Below, piece after piece: positions 8,519 to 17,665 of a stretch of DNA of 64,000 nucleotides. Positions within the stretch are counted from its first letter, which is position 1, and each line of letters opens with the position of its first letter. Both the position numbers and the translations under genes were made by a program. The notes under the pieces are model-generated. The model was given only the letters and a program-made list of their open reading frames with translations, did no database searches and was not told where the DNA came from. Location of the stretch: assembly GCF_015319355.1 (NCBI RefSeq), contig NZ_JADILU010000009.1, forward strand, positions 1 through 64,000, read 5' to 3'. The stretch is from Psychroserpens luteus. GTDB taxonomy: Bacteria; Bacteroidota; Bacteroidia; Flavobacteriales; Flavobacteriaceae.

Positions 8519-9778
8519 TTAAGTCTTTTGCTTCTTCTTTTTTGCTGCAGGAAACAATACATTATTAAGTATTAGTCGATATCCTGGAGACGTTGGATGC
8601 AAATCTAACTCAGTTTTTGGATCACCAACTTTATGTGTGTAATCTTCTGGATCATGACCTCCATAAAATGTAAAAAAACCTTTTCCTTTAATACCATGAA
8701 TATATTTAGCTTCTCCATTGGTTTTATTTTCTCCCAAAACTAAGACGTTAGACTTAATTTCTTCACGAGTAAAAGACGTTGTTTGTCCCATAAAACCTTT
8801 AACTAAAGCTGTATGATTTTGATTTAGCATTGCAGGAATTGGATCCCACTTAGCAGAGAATTCCATAAGCGTAAAATAATCTGTAATTTTTGGGATACGA
8901 CGTTTTCTAGTCATATCAATTGATGAAAACTCATAAACATTAGGACTTGTTTCTAATAAGTAATCTTTAAAAGCCATGGTTTTAGAATAATCAATCTTGT
9001 TTTGATATCCAGCATCACTTCCATCACCATCAAACATAGGCTCGCAAATGTCAATTCCATCTGCAGACAATGCTATATCAAAACTATCTGTCGCACTACA
9101 CATGGCAAACATGAATCCTCCACCAATAACATACTCTCTAATTTTTTTAGCAACTGCTAATTTTTCTTCGGAAACTTTAGAATAACCCAAACTCGTCGCT
9201 AATGCTTCTGCATCTTTCTTTTCTTGAATATACCATGATGCAGAACGATAAGCTCTATAAAATTTACCATATTGTCCAGTAAAATCTTCATGATGTAAAT
9301 GCAACCAATCATATAATAACAAAGCATCATTTAGTACTTCTTCGTCATAAATGGTTTCATAAGGAATTTCAGCATACGTCAATACCATAGTCACTGCATC
9401 GTCCCAAGGTTGCAAACCTTTTGGTGTATAAACTGCAATTTTAGGTGCTTTTTCTAATACGACTGCTTCCATATTTTGTGACGGACTAGCAATCATTTCT
9501 AAAATTTCTTCTGCTTTAGAATTGGATATCACCTCAAAAGTAACACCTCTAATTTGACATTCTCTTTGAATTTCTTCGGAATCTGGTAATAAAAAAGATC
9601 CGCCTTTATAATTTAAAAGCCATTTGACTTTTAATTGTTTTTCTAATGTCCAATACGTAATACCATAGGCTTTTAAATGGTTGCCCTGACCTTCAGAATC
9701 CATTGGGATTAAAATATATGAGGCATATACTTGAATGGAAAAAAGAAACAAAACCAATACTATAATTGTCTTTTTCAT
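8519..9778 (-). CDS. Secreted protein of the so-called asparagine synthetase B type (function unknown)
   Basis: A 419-residue exported protein (signal peptide MKKTIIVLVLFLFSIQVYA) ending in a basic AAKKKKQKT tail. I believe relatives in Bacteroidota databases often carry the label asparagine synthetase B, yet I see neither an N-terminal catalytic Cys nor an ATP-pyrophosphatase motif. What can be seen is a class I glutamine-amidotransferase/ThuA-like pattern. A Gly-rich strand leads into a Cys elbow (GGGFMFAMCSATDSFD), and a later His sits in FTFYGGHDPEDYTH. It may be a periplasmic hydrolase of this fold. Its leader carries an element shared with the PPIase gene at 43830. Confidence 0.6.
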   Translation of the reverse strand: MKKTIIVLVLFLFSIQVYASYILIPMDSEGQGNHLKAYGITYWTLEKQLKVKWLLNYKGGSFLLPDSEEIQRECQIRGVTFEVISNSKAEEILEMIASPSQNMEAVVLEKAPKIAVYTPKGLQPWDDAVTMVLTYAEIPYETIYDEEVLNDALLLYDWLHLHHEDFTGQYGKFYRAYRSASWYIQEKKDAEALATSLGYSKVSEEKLAVAKKIREYVIGGGFMFAMCSATDSFDIALSADGIDICEPMFDGDGSDAGYQNKIDYSKTMAFKDYLLETSPNVYEFSSIDMTRKRRIPKITDYFTLMEFSAKWDPIPAMLNQNHTALVKGFMGQTTSFTREEIKSNVLVLGENKTNGEAKYIHGIKGKGFFTFYGGHDPEDYTHKVGDPKTELDLHPTSPGYRLILNNVLFPAAKKKKQKT

Positions 9779-9803
9779 GTATTATATGTAAAATTTTAAA
9801 CGG

Positions 9804-9866
9804 TCATACGTTGTTTACGATTAATCATTCTCTTTAATGATAACGCTATTAACATGCTCGTTTCAT
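9804..9866 (-). promoter_or_regulatory. Shared leader/promoter element, copy A
   Basis: Read toward the gene at 9778: ATGAAACGAGCATGTTAA (9866-9849), 19 nt, AATGATTAAT (9829-9820), 4 nt, AACAAC (9815-9810). The same blocks with identical spacing occur before the gene at 43830, at nearly the same distance from its start codon (31 against 32 nt). ATCATT...AATGAT inside it is an inverted repeat. It is likely a promoter or operator for a common regulator, by inference. Confidence 0.5.
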
Positions 9867-9947
9867 ACTTGAAATATACTCAAAAATTATTCCGAAGCTA
9901 AACCCTTTAATATAGTTTTATAGATTTTTTAGCACAAATGTATTCAT

Positions 9948-10679
9948 TTAAGTCAATGCTAACTTTTGGAGTTCTTTATAATAAGGCAAACATTCTTGTA
10001 ATAATGGTTTTAAATGCTTCGGAAATGGTTCTGATTTAGGTTTATATTCTGAAAAACCAGAAGATTTATGCACATTATCATACCAATATTTTGCCCAAAC
10101 TCCATCTTCTTTGCGATGAGATGGTTTCCATTTAAGCATATTTTCATCAAACGGAATCCCAATGTGCTCACATAATTGTCTCAACACACCTTCAGGGTTT
10201 AATAATACGTTCTTAGAATTGAGTACAACAAAATCAATATTATTTTTTCTGAATTCTTGAATTAAATCTATGTGCAATTTATAGCCAACATCATCAATAG
10301 TTGGGTTTTTAATGACTTTATCAAAAGAGGGTAACATTTCCAAAGGGTTTCTAGTAAGAATCACATTGGTCAATCCTTTCATAAATGAACGATCTAAATC
10401 TAACAAATGATGCGTCATGTTTTTAAAGAATAGGACTTGTTTTTCCGAAGAATTCATCATCATTTCTAATACTTTATCACCATCATTTTCCATAGTTGAC
10501 AAAATATCTTCAGCTCCAGGATGATATTCTTTAGCATTAGATTTTTTTAGATAATAAGCGTAAAGAGGTTCATCAAAAACCTTTGTATCATTACGCTGAG
10601 CAAAACTATACATCAAGGCAGTTGATATATTTCGAGGTCCAGACCAAACCGAAATTCGTTTTACACCATCATTTCTCAT
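9948..10679 (-). CDS. Sulfotransferase-family protein paired with an aminotransferase
   Basis: A protein of about 243 residues with the PAPS-dependent sulfotransferase fold. An N-terminal 5'-phosphosulfate loop is visible in SVWSGPRNISTALMYSFAQR, followed by the FDEPLYAYYL segment and a 3'-phosphate-type region around VILTRNPLEMLPSF. The ATG at 10679 is preferred over 10697 because it leaves an 11-bp overlap with the upstream aminotransferase stop (10669-10671), a typical translational coupling. The substrate is unknown. The tight overlap suggests action on the same amino-acid-like compound. A P-loop kinase-like activity is an alternative. Confidence 0.75.
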   Translation of the reverse strand: MRNDGVKRISVWSGPRNISTALMYSFAQRNDTKVFDEPLYAYYLKKSNAKEYHPGAEDILSTMENDGDKVLEMMMNSSEKQVLFFKNMTHHLLDLDRSFMKGLTNVILTRNPLEMLPSFDKVIKNPTIDDVGYKLHIDLIQEFRKNNIDFVVLNSKNVLLNPEGVLRQLCEHIGIPFDENMLKWKPSHRKEDGVWAKYWYDNVHKSSGFSEYKPKSEPFPKHLKPLLQECLPYYKELQKLALT

Positions 10680-11589
10680 AAGCCACAGCATCCTCAATTA
10701 GTTCATGATAAAGAGCACTTAATTTTCTGGTAAAATCACCATAAGATTGAGAACCTATTTGGCGACCATCAATTTTAGTTACAGGTGTTAAACCACCAAA
10801 AGTTCCAGTAACAAAAGCTTCATCAGCACCATAGACATCAAATAGAGAAAAATCTTTTTGATGACACGTTATTCCATTGATATGACAAGCTTCAATAACT
10901 TTCGCTCTGGTAATTCCATTCATACAATATTGTCCAGTTGATGTCCATACTTCTCCATTTTTTATAATGAAAAAATTAGTTGCATTACACGTAGACACGA
11001 AACCATTAACGTCTAGCATTAGCGCCTCATCTGCTCCAGCTTCTATAGCTTGAATAAGTGCTTGAACTTCGTGTAGTTTACTGTGACAATTCAATCTAGG
11101 ATCTAAATAATCTGGAGAACCACGTCTTATTGTAGAAGTAAAAAGGGTAATTCCTTTTTCTTTACTTTCTTCGGAAGCTTTTTTATATTCAGGAATAATA
11201 ACAATATTAGGTCCAGAAATTGTTAGTCTGGGATCTTGGGATGGTGTTTTTTTTATTCCGCGTGTAATCATGATCCGAACATGAACATGATCTGTCATAT
11301 TATTTTTATTAAGCACTTCCCAAATTATAGCTATTAGTTCTTCTTTAGAAAACGGAAACTTCATACCAACAGTTGCTGCAGATGTCCATAAGCGATCCAA
11401 GTGATCATCAATAAAAACCAATACGCCTTTGTGTAAACGTAACGCTTCCCAAATTCCATCTCCTACAAGATAACCACTATCAAATACTGAGATTTTAGCA
11501 TCTTCTCTTCGGAAATATTCTCCGTTAATATAAATTTTGATGTCTTTGTTTCTGTCATCTGCGACAGCATTATGCGTTCCATGAACCAT
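10669..11589 (-). CDS. Class IV (BCAT/D-amino-acid-type) aminotransferase
   Basis: A PLP-dependent class IV aminotransferase of 306 residues. The family start (IYINGEYFRREDAKISVFD followed by GYLVGDGIWEALR) is clear. The likely PLP-binding Lys is in LNCHSKLHEVQAL, and the cofactor phosphate region is in MLDVNGFVSTCNATNFFI and FVTGTFGGLTPV. It could be a branched-chain, D-alanine or aminodeoxychorismate-lyase-like enzyme; the motifs do not decide which. The stop overlaps the start of the sulfotransferase-like gene, making a two-gene unit. The coding strand contains two copies of the recurrent TTCCGAAG motif. Confidence 0.85.
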   Translation of the reverse strand: MVHGTHNAVADDRNKDIKIYINGEYFRREDAKISVFDSGYLVGDGIWEALRLHKGVLVFIDDHLDRLWTSAATVGMKFPFSKEELIAIIWEVLNKNNMTDHVHVRIMITRGIKKTPSQDPRLTISGPNIVIIPEYKKASEESKEKGITLFTSTIRRGSPDYLDPRLNCHSKLHEVQALIQAIEAGADEALMLDVNGFVSTCNATNFFIIKNGEVWTSTGQYCMNGITRAKVIEACHINGITCHQKDFSLFDVYGADEAFVTGTFGGLTPVTKIDGRQIGSQSYGDFTRKLSALYHELIEDAVAYEK

Positions 11590-11720
11590 GTTTTCTAAAT
11601 TAGAGATGATTCTAGAAAGATAATTATTTTGTATGACAGTTTGAGATAAAAGTTTATCTGTTTAGAGAATATAGAGTTTGAATTAGAAGTAAGAAAAAAG
11701 ATTAAAGACTAGAAATAAAT

Positions 11721-12767
11721 CTATTTTCTACGTGGTTTAATAGTAGGTTCTGGTCCAGAAAGCAATGATGCAATAACTTTGGTTCCTGGAAATTGTTCCA
11801 AAATAATCTTAATAAATACTGTAATTGGGATTGCCATAATTAATCCTGGAATTCCCCAAATAAATCCCCAAAGCATTAACATAATTAATACAGCTATTAC
11901 ATTGATAGAAAATGATTTCCCCATAAACACAGGTTCTAATATGGCTCCAAATACTACTTGAACTCCAGTAATAGAAACAATAAAGAAGAATAATGTGCTT
12001 GTAGGATCTAATTCCACAAAAGCAAAAATAGATAGCAATATGACAGATATAAACGAACCTACCATTTGAACAAAATTGATTAAGAATGCAAATAATCCCC
12101 AAAATATTGGGAAACTCACATCAAAGAATACACAAGCTAATCCTGTAAAAATCCCTGTCAATAAACTCACCAAAAACTTAACCTTGATAAAAGTAATTAA
12201 GTCTCTTTCAATTCTCATAAATGCTTTTATTGAGGTATGCTTTCGTTTTAAAATAGTATTATTTAATACGTTGTGCATATTGATAGATTCTGATAACCAT
12301 AAAATGGTAAAGAAGACTATCATTAAAATATTGGTAAGAAACTTTCTAATAAAATCAAATGTAGAACCTATGTTCTCTTTTGCAAAAAATTGAGCTAAGA
12401 AGTTACCATTTTGATTGTAATCTATACCAAATCGATCATGCATATAAAGCATGAGATCATGTATTTTAACTTCTGCTTTTGCAAAAAAGCTAGTATCATT
12501 AGATAATATTTGTTTGCTTGACAATTGCACAAGCTCCACTCCTATCATCACACCAGCTACAATTAGAGCTAATACAATAACAATACTGAGTAATCTAGGC
12601 ACATTACGTCTTCCCAACCAACGCATTAATGGCAAAAACAATAATGCGATAAACATTGAAGATATCAACGGAATGAATATAAATGATAAAATTTTGAGTA
12701 AATAAAATACGACAGGAACCACTATAAATAATAGTAGAATATTAGTTGTTCGTCTTTGTTCTAACAT
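11721..12767 (-). CDS. AI-2E family (PerM/TqsA-like) transporter
   Basis: A 348-residue inner-membrane protein with about eight hydrophobic segments and the family end (WGFIWGIPGLIMAIPITVFI). The central soluble-looking part (about 85-140) and the GVQVVFGAILEPVFMG segment fit the AI-2E transporter family. In E. coli TqsA is linked to AI-2 export, while other members are Na+/H+ antiporters, so the substrate is open. It stands alone: 131 bp after the aminotransferase start on the same strand, with a palindrome-rich gap upstream. Confidence 0.85.
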   Translation of the reverse strand: MLEQRRTTNILLLFIVVPVVFYLLKILSFIFIPLISSMFIALLFLPLMRWLGRRNVPRLLSIVIVLALIVAGVMIGVELVQLSSKQILSNDTSFFAKAEVKIHDLMLYMHDRFGIDYNQNGNFLAQFFAKENIGSTFDFIRKFLTNILMIVFFTILWLSESINMHNVLNNTILKRKHTSIKAFMRIERDLITFIKVKFLVSLLTGIFTGLACVFFDVSFPIFWGLFAFLINFVQMVGSFISVILLSIFAFVELDPTSTLFFFIVSITGVQVVFGAILEPVFMGKSFSINVIAVLIMLMLWGFIWGIPGLIMAIPITVFIKIILEQFPGTKVIASLLSGPEPTIKPRRK

Positions 12768-12819
12768 GAGGCAATGTTTGTTTCTTAATCAAGAATTCAT
12801 TTTGACTTTGTCTTTTACC

Positions 12820-12928
12820 TGCAAAATTTCCATTTTGCACTCTAATTTCGCTATTTTATTTAACGTAGCGATGCTATGTTAAATAAAAAACAGCTTCATT
12901 ACATCACAAAAGCGAAACCTTTCGGTTT
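12820..12928. repeat. Cluster of three palindromes in an intergenic gap
   Basis: Three hairpins lie in line. TGCAAAAT-TTCC-ATTTTGCA is at 12820-12839. TTTATTTAACGTAGC-GAT-GCTATGTTAAATAAA is at 12855-12887, 15 bp with one G.T pair. AAACC-TTTC-GGTTT is at 12915-12928. The big middle hairpin has no long T-run on either side, so it is not a standard terminator. The gap 12768-13030 holds no gene. The cluster could end the dnaB operon transcript or be a repeat element. Confidence 0.6.
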
Positions 12929-13030
12929 AAAACTAAAAATCAAAATAAATTCTGAAAAGCAAATTTAGGGGAAAATGTTGTTATTGAGGTAGAAAACGAA
13001 ACGAGTTTTAATAAATAAATGTTAAAAAAT

Positions 13031-13918
13031 TCATTGTTTTAGAGACATTACTTCTTCTAAAAGAGCTGGCAAACCTGATTCATTTATCGCATCATTATTC
13101 CAGAAGCTCAATACACAACTTACAAAACGACCTCTAATCTCTTCTGCTACATAATAAATTGTAAGTGTCTTAGCTCCAGACATTCCTACGAGTAATGAGT
13201 TTACTCCAGTCACATCGTAAACAGCAGATTTAGCAATCGTCTCTTTTCCTTCAAAAATAATTGTAATAGATTTTTCAGAAATAACTTTGCCTCCTTTTTT
13301 GTGTTTTGTGACAAGAAACTGCTCCTCTACATTTTGTTTTGCGCTTTCTATTGTTTTATGAATAGACCAATTCATTTGACCATAATAAGGACATTGCATA
13401 TTTCTTACATTCATCCATCTGCAATTACCGCCTAAGCCTATTTTCCTTCCAGCAAACTCTATACTATCTATAGAAGAAGAAACAAAAGTTTTTTCAGGTA
13501 TGTGTTCTGTAAGAAAATCATTTACAAACTGTCTTTCAAACACCAGATCTCTTTCTTTTGTGTATGTGAATGAAATGATGGTAACTTTTGTATTATTATC
13601 AAGAATGTAATAGACGACATTTAATTTTAGATTTTCTGTTAGAATTTCTGACTTATCATACACGTAATTATCTACTGCTAATTCTGAGTCTTTAGACTTT
13701 GGATCATTTTTTTTAATTTTATAGGTACGCAAAACTTTTTTTAAATCCTTCTCATTGAATTTTGAATTAAAAGATTTTGAAGTAATATCTATACCATCAA
13801 CATTATAAAAAACAGCATTTGAATTAATAACCGCTTGTAATCTATCAAAATAGTTATCATCTTGAGAGTAAGCATTACTACAAATACAAAGCAATAAAAA
13901 AGTAACTACTTGTTTCAT
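13031..13918 (-). CDS. Secreted protein of unknown function
   Basis: Not recognised as a named family. Starting at the ATG at 13918 gives a 295-residue protein with a clear signal peptide (MKQVVTFLLLCICSNAYSQ). The longer frame reaching 14020 would overlap dnaB and begin with a run of non-signal residues. A central segment has three Cys (GGNCRWMNVRNMQCPYYGQMN includes two close together), and the rest is beta-rich. It starts 1 bp after the dnaB stop codon, so it is probably co-transcribed with dnaB, an unexpected partner for an exported protein. Confidence 0.7.
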   Translation of the reverse strand: MKQVVTFLLLCICSNAYSQDDNYFDRLQAVINSNAVFYNVDGIDITSKSFNSKFNEKDLKKVLRTYKIKKNDPKSKDSELAVDNYVYDKSEILTENLKLNVVYYILDNNTKVTIISFTYTKERDLVFERQFVNDFLTEHIPEKTFVSSSIDSIEFAGRKIGLGGNCRWMNVRNMQCPYYGQMNWSIHKTIESAKQNVEEQFLVTKHKKGGKVISEKSITIIFEGKETIAKSAVYDVTGVNSLLVGMSGAKTLTIYYVAEEIRGRFVSCVLSFWNNDAINESGLPALLEEVMSLKQ

Positions 13919-13919
13919 T

Positions 13920-15458
13920 TTAAAAAGGCACATCATTATCATCTTCCTCTGGAGTTCCAAAAGCATCAGAAGCAGAAGGGAATTTATCTGGAGTAAACGA
14001 ATCATCATTTGAAGCTGCATTCATTTTAGAATGGAATTCTCCAAATGGTGTATCAAAATCATCTAGATTATCAAACTTACCTAAATGTCCAATAAACTTA
14101 AGTCTTATACTTTCTAGTCCACCATTTCTGTGTTTAGCGACAATAAATTCTCCTTGACCTTCGGTTGGTGAGCGTTCATCATCATCCCATTCGTCAATTT
14201 TATAGTATTCTGGTCTGTAAATAAAGGATACAATATCTGCATCCTGCTCAATAGCTCCAGATTCACGTAAATCTGATAGTAATGGACGCTTACTTCCACC
14301 ACGCGTTTCTACTGCACGAGATAATTGTGATAATGCAATTACAGGAATCGCTAATTCTTTTGCTAATGCTTTAAGGTTTCGAGAAATGGTTGAAATCTCT
14401 TGTTCACGATTTCCTCCTTTTTGACTTCCACCTGCTGTCATTAACTGCAGGTAATCAATCATTATCATTTTAATTCCGTATTGAGACGCCAAACGTCTTG
14501 CTTTTGCACGTAAATCGAAAATAGATAACGAAGGCGTATCATCAATAAATAAAGGTGCTTTTTCTAAAGTTTTCACCTTGACGTTCAATTGTTCCCACTC
14601 GTGCTTTTCTAATTTACCTGTTCTTAACTTTTCTGAAGATAGGTTCGTTTCCGAAGAAATTAAACGTGTAATTAATTGTACAGATGACATCTCTAATGAG
14701 AAAAATGCTACAGGAATATTACTCTCTACAGCAACGTTTCTTGCCATTGTTAAAGTAAATGCTGTTTTACCCATACCTGGACGTGCAGCAATAATAATTA
14801 AATCACTTGGCTGCCAACCTGAAGTCAATTTATCTAATTTGGTAAATCCTGTTGGAATACCACTCGTCCCATCTTTATTAGAAATCTCTTCAATCTTCTT
14901 TTTTGCTTGAATTACTAAACTTTGAGCAGACTCTGTTGATTTCTTAACGTTACCTTGGGTAACTTCATAAAGTTTAGATTCTGCAGTATCTAATAAATCA
15001 AAAACATCTTTGGTTTCATCATAAGCTTCTTCAATAATTTCGTTAGAAATTTTAATCAAACTTCTCTGAATATATTTTTGCAGAATAATACGAGCATGAA
15101 ACTCAATATGTGCAGAAGATGATACACGTTGGGTTAAAGAAATTAAGTAAAAATCACCACCTATCAAATCTAGTTTTGCGTCCTTCTTTAATTGACTAGA
15201 AACGGTTAATAAGTCAATAGGTTCACTGTTTTCAAATAATTTAAAAATTGCTTCAAAGATGTGTTTATGAGCATCTTTGTAAAAAGCATCAACACTTAAA
15301 ATATCAATAACCTCATCAACACCCTTTTTATCAATCATCATAGCGCCAAGCACAACCTCTTCTAAATCAAGGGCTTGAGGAGGTATTTTACCTTTCTCTA
15401 AGCTAATAATTGTGCTTTTATCTATTGGATATCCTTGTATTTGGTTGGGTTGCTTCAT
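13920..15458 (-). CDS. dnaB: Replicative DNA helicase
   Basis: Unwinds DNA at the fork as a hexamer. The 512 residues contain the N-terminal DnaB domain (LDLEEVVLGAMM..., about 30-130) and the RecA-like core with Walker A (AARPGMGKTAF) and Walker B (MIMIDYLQLM). The conserved SQLSRAVETRG and DLRESGAIEQDADI motifs are present. The length is normal and there is no intein. The C-terminal tail is acidic (EEDDNDVPF). Upstream, a TACTTTCG sequence lies near the start codon, suggesting a very short leader. Confidence 0.97.
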   Translation of the reverse strand: MKQPNQIQGYPIDKSTIISLEKGKIPPQALDLEEVVLGAMMIDKKGVDEVIDILSVDAFYKDAHKHIFEAIFKLFENSEPIDLLTVSSQLKKDAKLDLIGGDFYLISLTQRVSSSAHIEFHARIILQKYIQRSLIKISNEIIEEAYDETKDVFDLLDTAESKLYEVTQGNVKKSTESAQSLVIQAKKKIEEISNKDGTSGIPTGFTKLDKLTSGWQPSDLIIIAARPGMGKTAFTLTMARNVAVESNIPVAFFSLEMSSVQLITRLISSETNLSSEKLRTGKLEKHEWEQLNVKVKTLEKAPLFIDDTPSLSIFDLRAKARRLASQYGIKMIMIDYLQLMTAGGSQKGGNREQEISTISRNLKALAKELAIPVIALSQLSRAVETRGGSKRPLLSDLRESGAIEQDADIVSFIYRPEYYKIDEWDDDERSPTEGQGEFIVAKHRNGGLESIRLKFIGHLGKFDNLDDFDTPFGEFHSKMNAASNDDSFTPDKFPSASDAFGTPEEDDNDVPF

Positions 15459-15569
15459 AAGTGCGAAAGTAAATAAAATGTATTCTAATAATGAATTTGA
15501 AATTTCTCAATCTTAACAGGTCATCAACAATTTAACTGTTAATAACTTGATTATATTGTTAATAGCGAC

Positions 15570-15604
15570 AAAAAAAACCGAAACAAAAAGTTTCAGTTTT
15601 TTTT
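15570..15604 (-). terminator. Terminator after accA
   Basis: An A-run, CCGAAAC, AAAAA, GTTTCAG and a run of eight T: hairpin GAAAC/GTTTC extended by A/T pairs. It lies between the dnaB start and the accA stop and suits transcripts coming from accA on the minus strand. Confidence 0.7.
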
Positions 15605-15624
15605 AAGCCTATGTTTTATAAGGA

Positions 15625-16578
15625 TTAGCCTTTATAAACTCCCATCTCTAAGTATTTTTCCATACGTTGATTCACTAAATCTTTTGGTGATAAGTTTTTA
15701 AGGGCCTCATAATTTTTTTCAATAGCATTTTTAACTGCTAAAAATGTTACTTTTCTATCTGTATGTGCTCCTCCTAATGGTTCCTTAATTATCTCATCAA
15801 TTAATTTAAGGCGTTTCATATCTGGTGATGTTAATTTCAAAGCCTCTGCTGCTTGTTCTTTATACTCCCAACTTCTCCATAAAATAGATGAACAAGATTC
15901 TGGTGAGATTACAGAGTACCATGTGTTTTCTAACATCAATACTTTATTTCCAACTCCTATACCTAAAGCTCCACCAGATGCGCCTTCTCCAATAATAATT
16001 GTTATTATTGGCACTTTAAGACGTGTCATCTCTAGAATGTTTCTAGCAATTGCTTCTCCTTGTCCGCGTTCTTCTGCTTCCAATCCTGGATATGCTCCTG
16101 GAGTATCAATTAAGGTGACTACAGGAATTCCGAATTTTTCGGCAGATTTCATTAAACGCAATGCTTTACGGTAGCCTTCTGGATTTGACATCCCAAAGTT
16201 TCTATATTGACGAGTTTTGGTATTAAATCCTTTTTGTTGACCAATAAACATGTATGATTGATCTCCAATCTTACCTAAACCACCAATCATCGCTTTGTCA
16301 TCCTTAACATTACGATCACCATGTAACTCTAAAAATGAATCTCCACATAACGCTTTGATATAATCTAATGTGTAAGGTCTTTCTGGATGCCTTGACATTT
16401 GTACACGTTGCCATGCAGTCAAGTTTTTATATATATCTTTTTTAGTTTCGAGTAACTTTTTTTCGATTTTTTTACACGTTTGTGTCACATCAACTTCACT
16501 CTCTTCGCCTATTATTTGGCATTTTTCAAGTTGGTCTTGAAGTTCTTTTATTGGTAGTTCAAAATCTAAATATTCCAT
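15625..16578 (-). CDS. accA: Acetyl-CoA carboxylase carboxyltransferase subunit alpha
   Basis: Transfers the carboxyl group from carboxybiotin to acetyl-CoA, the first step of fatty-acid synthesis, together with AccD. The 317 residues match the family: [20 protein letters not shown], then the acyl-CoA/oxyanion regions [20 protein letters not shown] and [16 protein letters not shown]. No zinc finger is expected in this subunit and none is seen. It is a single gene with its own TATATTTG element at 16616-16623 (minus strand) and a terminator at its end. accD is not in the window. Confidence 0.97.
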   Translation of the reverse strand: MEYLDFELPIKELQDQLEKCQIIGEESEVDVTQTCKKIEKKLLETKKDIYKNLTAWQRVQMSRHPERPYTLDYIKALCGDSFLELHGDRNVKDDKAMIGGLGKIGDQSYMFIGQQKGFNTKTRQYRNFGMSNPEGYRKALRLMKSAEKFGIPVVTLIDTPGAYPGLEAEERGQGEAIARNILEMTRLKVPIITIIIGEGASGGALGIGVGNKVLMLENTWYSVISPESCSSILWRSWEYKEQAAEALKLTSPDMKRLKLIDEIIKEPLGGAHTDRKVTFLAVKNAIEKNYEALKNLSPKDLVNQRMEKYLEMGVYKG

Positions 16579-16753
16579 AGAAATTTTGATTAGTTAAATT
16601 TGTAGTTAGTTAGTACAAATATAAAAACTTTCTATCAGTTAAAGATTGAATATACTTGAAAAGAAATATTGTTTTCAATTTTGTTTTCTTCGGAAATGAG
16701 CCAAAATAAATCACAATGATTCTATTGACACACCAATTAATACTAAAGTTCTA

Positions 16754-17665
16754 TTAAGATTTGCTTGTTACTGACTTTCGGTTTTTATGGTTCTTGTAGT
16801 TTTTAAGAATGCCATCTGCTAATACTGTGGCTAATACCAAAAATGCACCATAATAAAATTGTGTGCTCATGGTTTCGGTTTCAGGAAATAACAATAAAGC
16901 TAAAGCAATACCATATAAAGGTTCTAGATTGTAGGTGAGAATTACAGTATACGGACTTAAATGTCGCATCACATCTACAGAGCCTATAAATGCATAAGCT
17001 GTACAGATAGATGCTAGTATTGAAATGTAAATCCAATCTGATGTTGATAGGATGAAAAATTCCGCAGAAAAACCACCTTGAAATAATAGAATAAATAAAG
17101 AGAGAAATACAACACCACTTATAAATTCATAAAATGAGATGACTGTAGCGCGATGTTCTGCAATAAATTTTCCGTTAATGACAGCAAATAATGTGGAGAA
17201 CAATGCTGAGGTGATGCCTAATAAAATCCCATTAAGATATTTGATTTCACTTTGTGTGATTAGAAAAACGCCTAGTATGACAATTATTCCGAAGAGAATT
17301 TCATACCATATAATTTTCCGTTTATAAACCAAAGGTTCTATAAAAGAAGCAAAAAAAGCACCTGTAGAAAACATCGCCAAAGTTATAGAAACATTGGATT
17401 GATTGATGGCTTCAAAAAACGTAATCCAATGCAATGCAATAATAATTCCTGCTCCAAAAAACTTAAGCTTGGCTTTTGTTGAGACTTGTATTTTCAGCTT
17501 AATAATTTTGATATATAAAAACATTAAAATGCCTGCAATGAGCATGCGATACCAAACTAAAGCTGACGAACCAATAGAAATTAATTCTCCAAGAACAGCT
17601 GTAAAACCAGCTATAAAAACCAGAAAATGTAAATGGAGATAATTTTTAAACTTAACGCTTGGCAT
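16754..17665 (-). CDS. EamA/DMT-family transporter
   Basis: A 303-residue membrane protein with about ten transmembrane helices in two EamA halves (GSSALVWYRMLIAGILMFLY near the start; YTVILTYNLEPLYGIALAL in the second half). It is probably a metabolite exporter or importer; the substrate cannot be deduced. Its start overlaps the end of the LptF/G-type gene by 14 bp, so it is coupled to the tgt-lptG unit. The C-terminus is basic (KNYKNHKNRKSVTSKS), as expected for a cytoplasmic tail. Confidence 0.88.
   Translation of the reverse strand: MPSVKFKNYLHLHFLVFIAGFTAVLGELISIGSSALVWYRMLIAGILMFLYIKIIKLKIQVSTKAKLKFFGAGIIIALHWITFFEAINQSNVSITLAMFSTGAFFASFIEPLVYKRKIIWYEILFGIIVILGVFLITQSEIKYLNGILLGITSALFSTLFAVINGKFIAEHRATVISFYEFISGVVFLSLFILLFQGGFSAEFFILSTSDWIYISILASICTAYAFIGSVDVMRHLSPYTVILTYNLEPLYGIALALLLFPETETMSTQFYYGAFLVLATVLADGILKNYKNHKNRKSVTSKS

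Noticed and set aside
8519-9778. Genuine asparagine synthetase
   Set aside because: It is exported, and has neither the Ntn-type Cys nor the ATP-binding motif.
13919-14020. 34-residue extension of the secreted protein after dnaB
   Set aside because: It overlaps dnaB in another frame and hides a perfect signal peptide at 13918.
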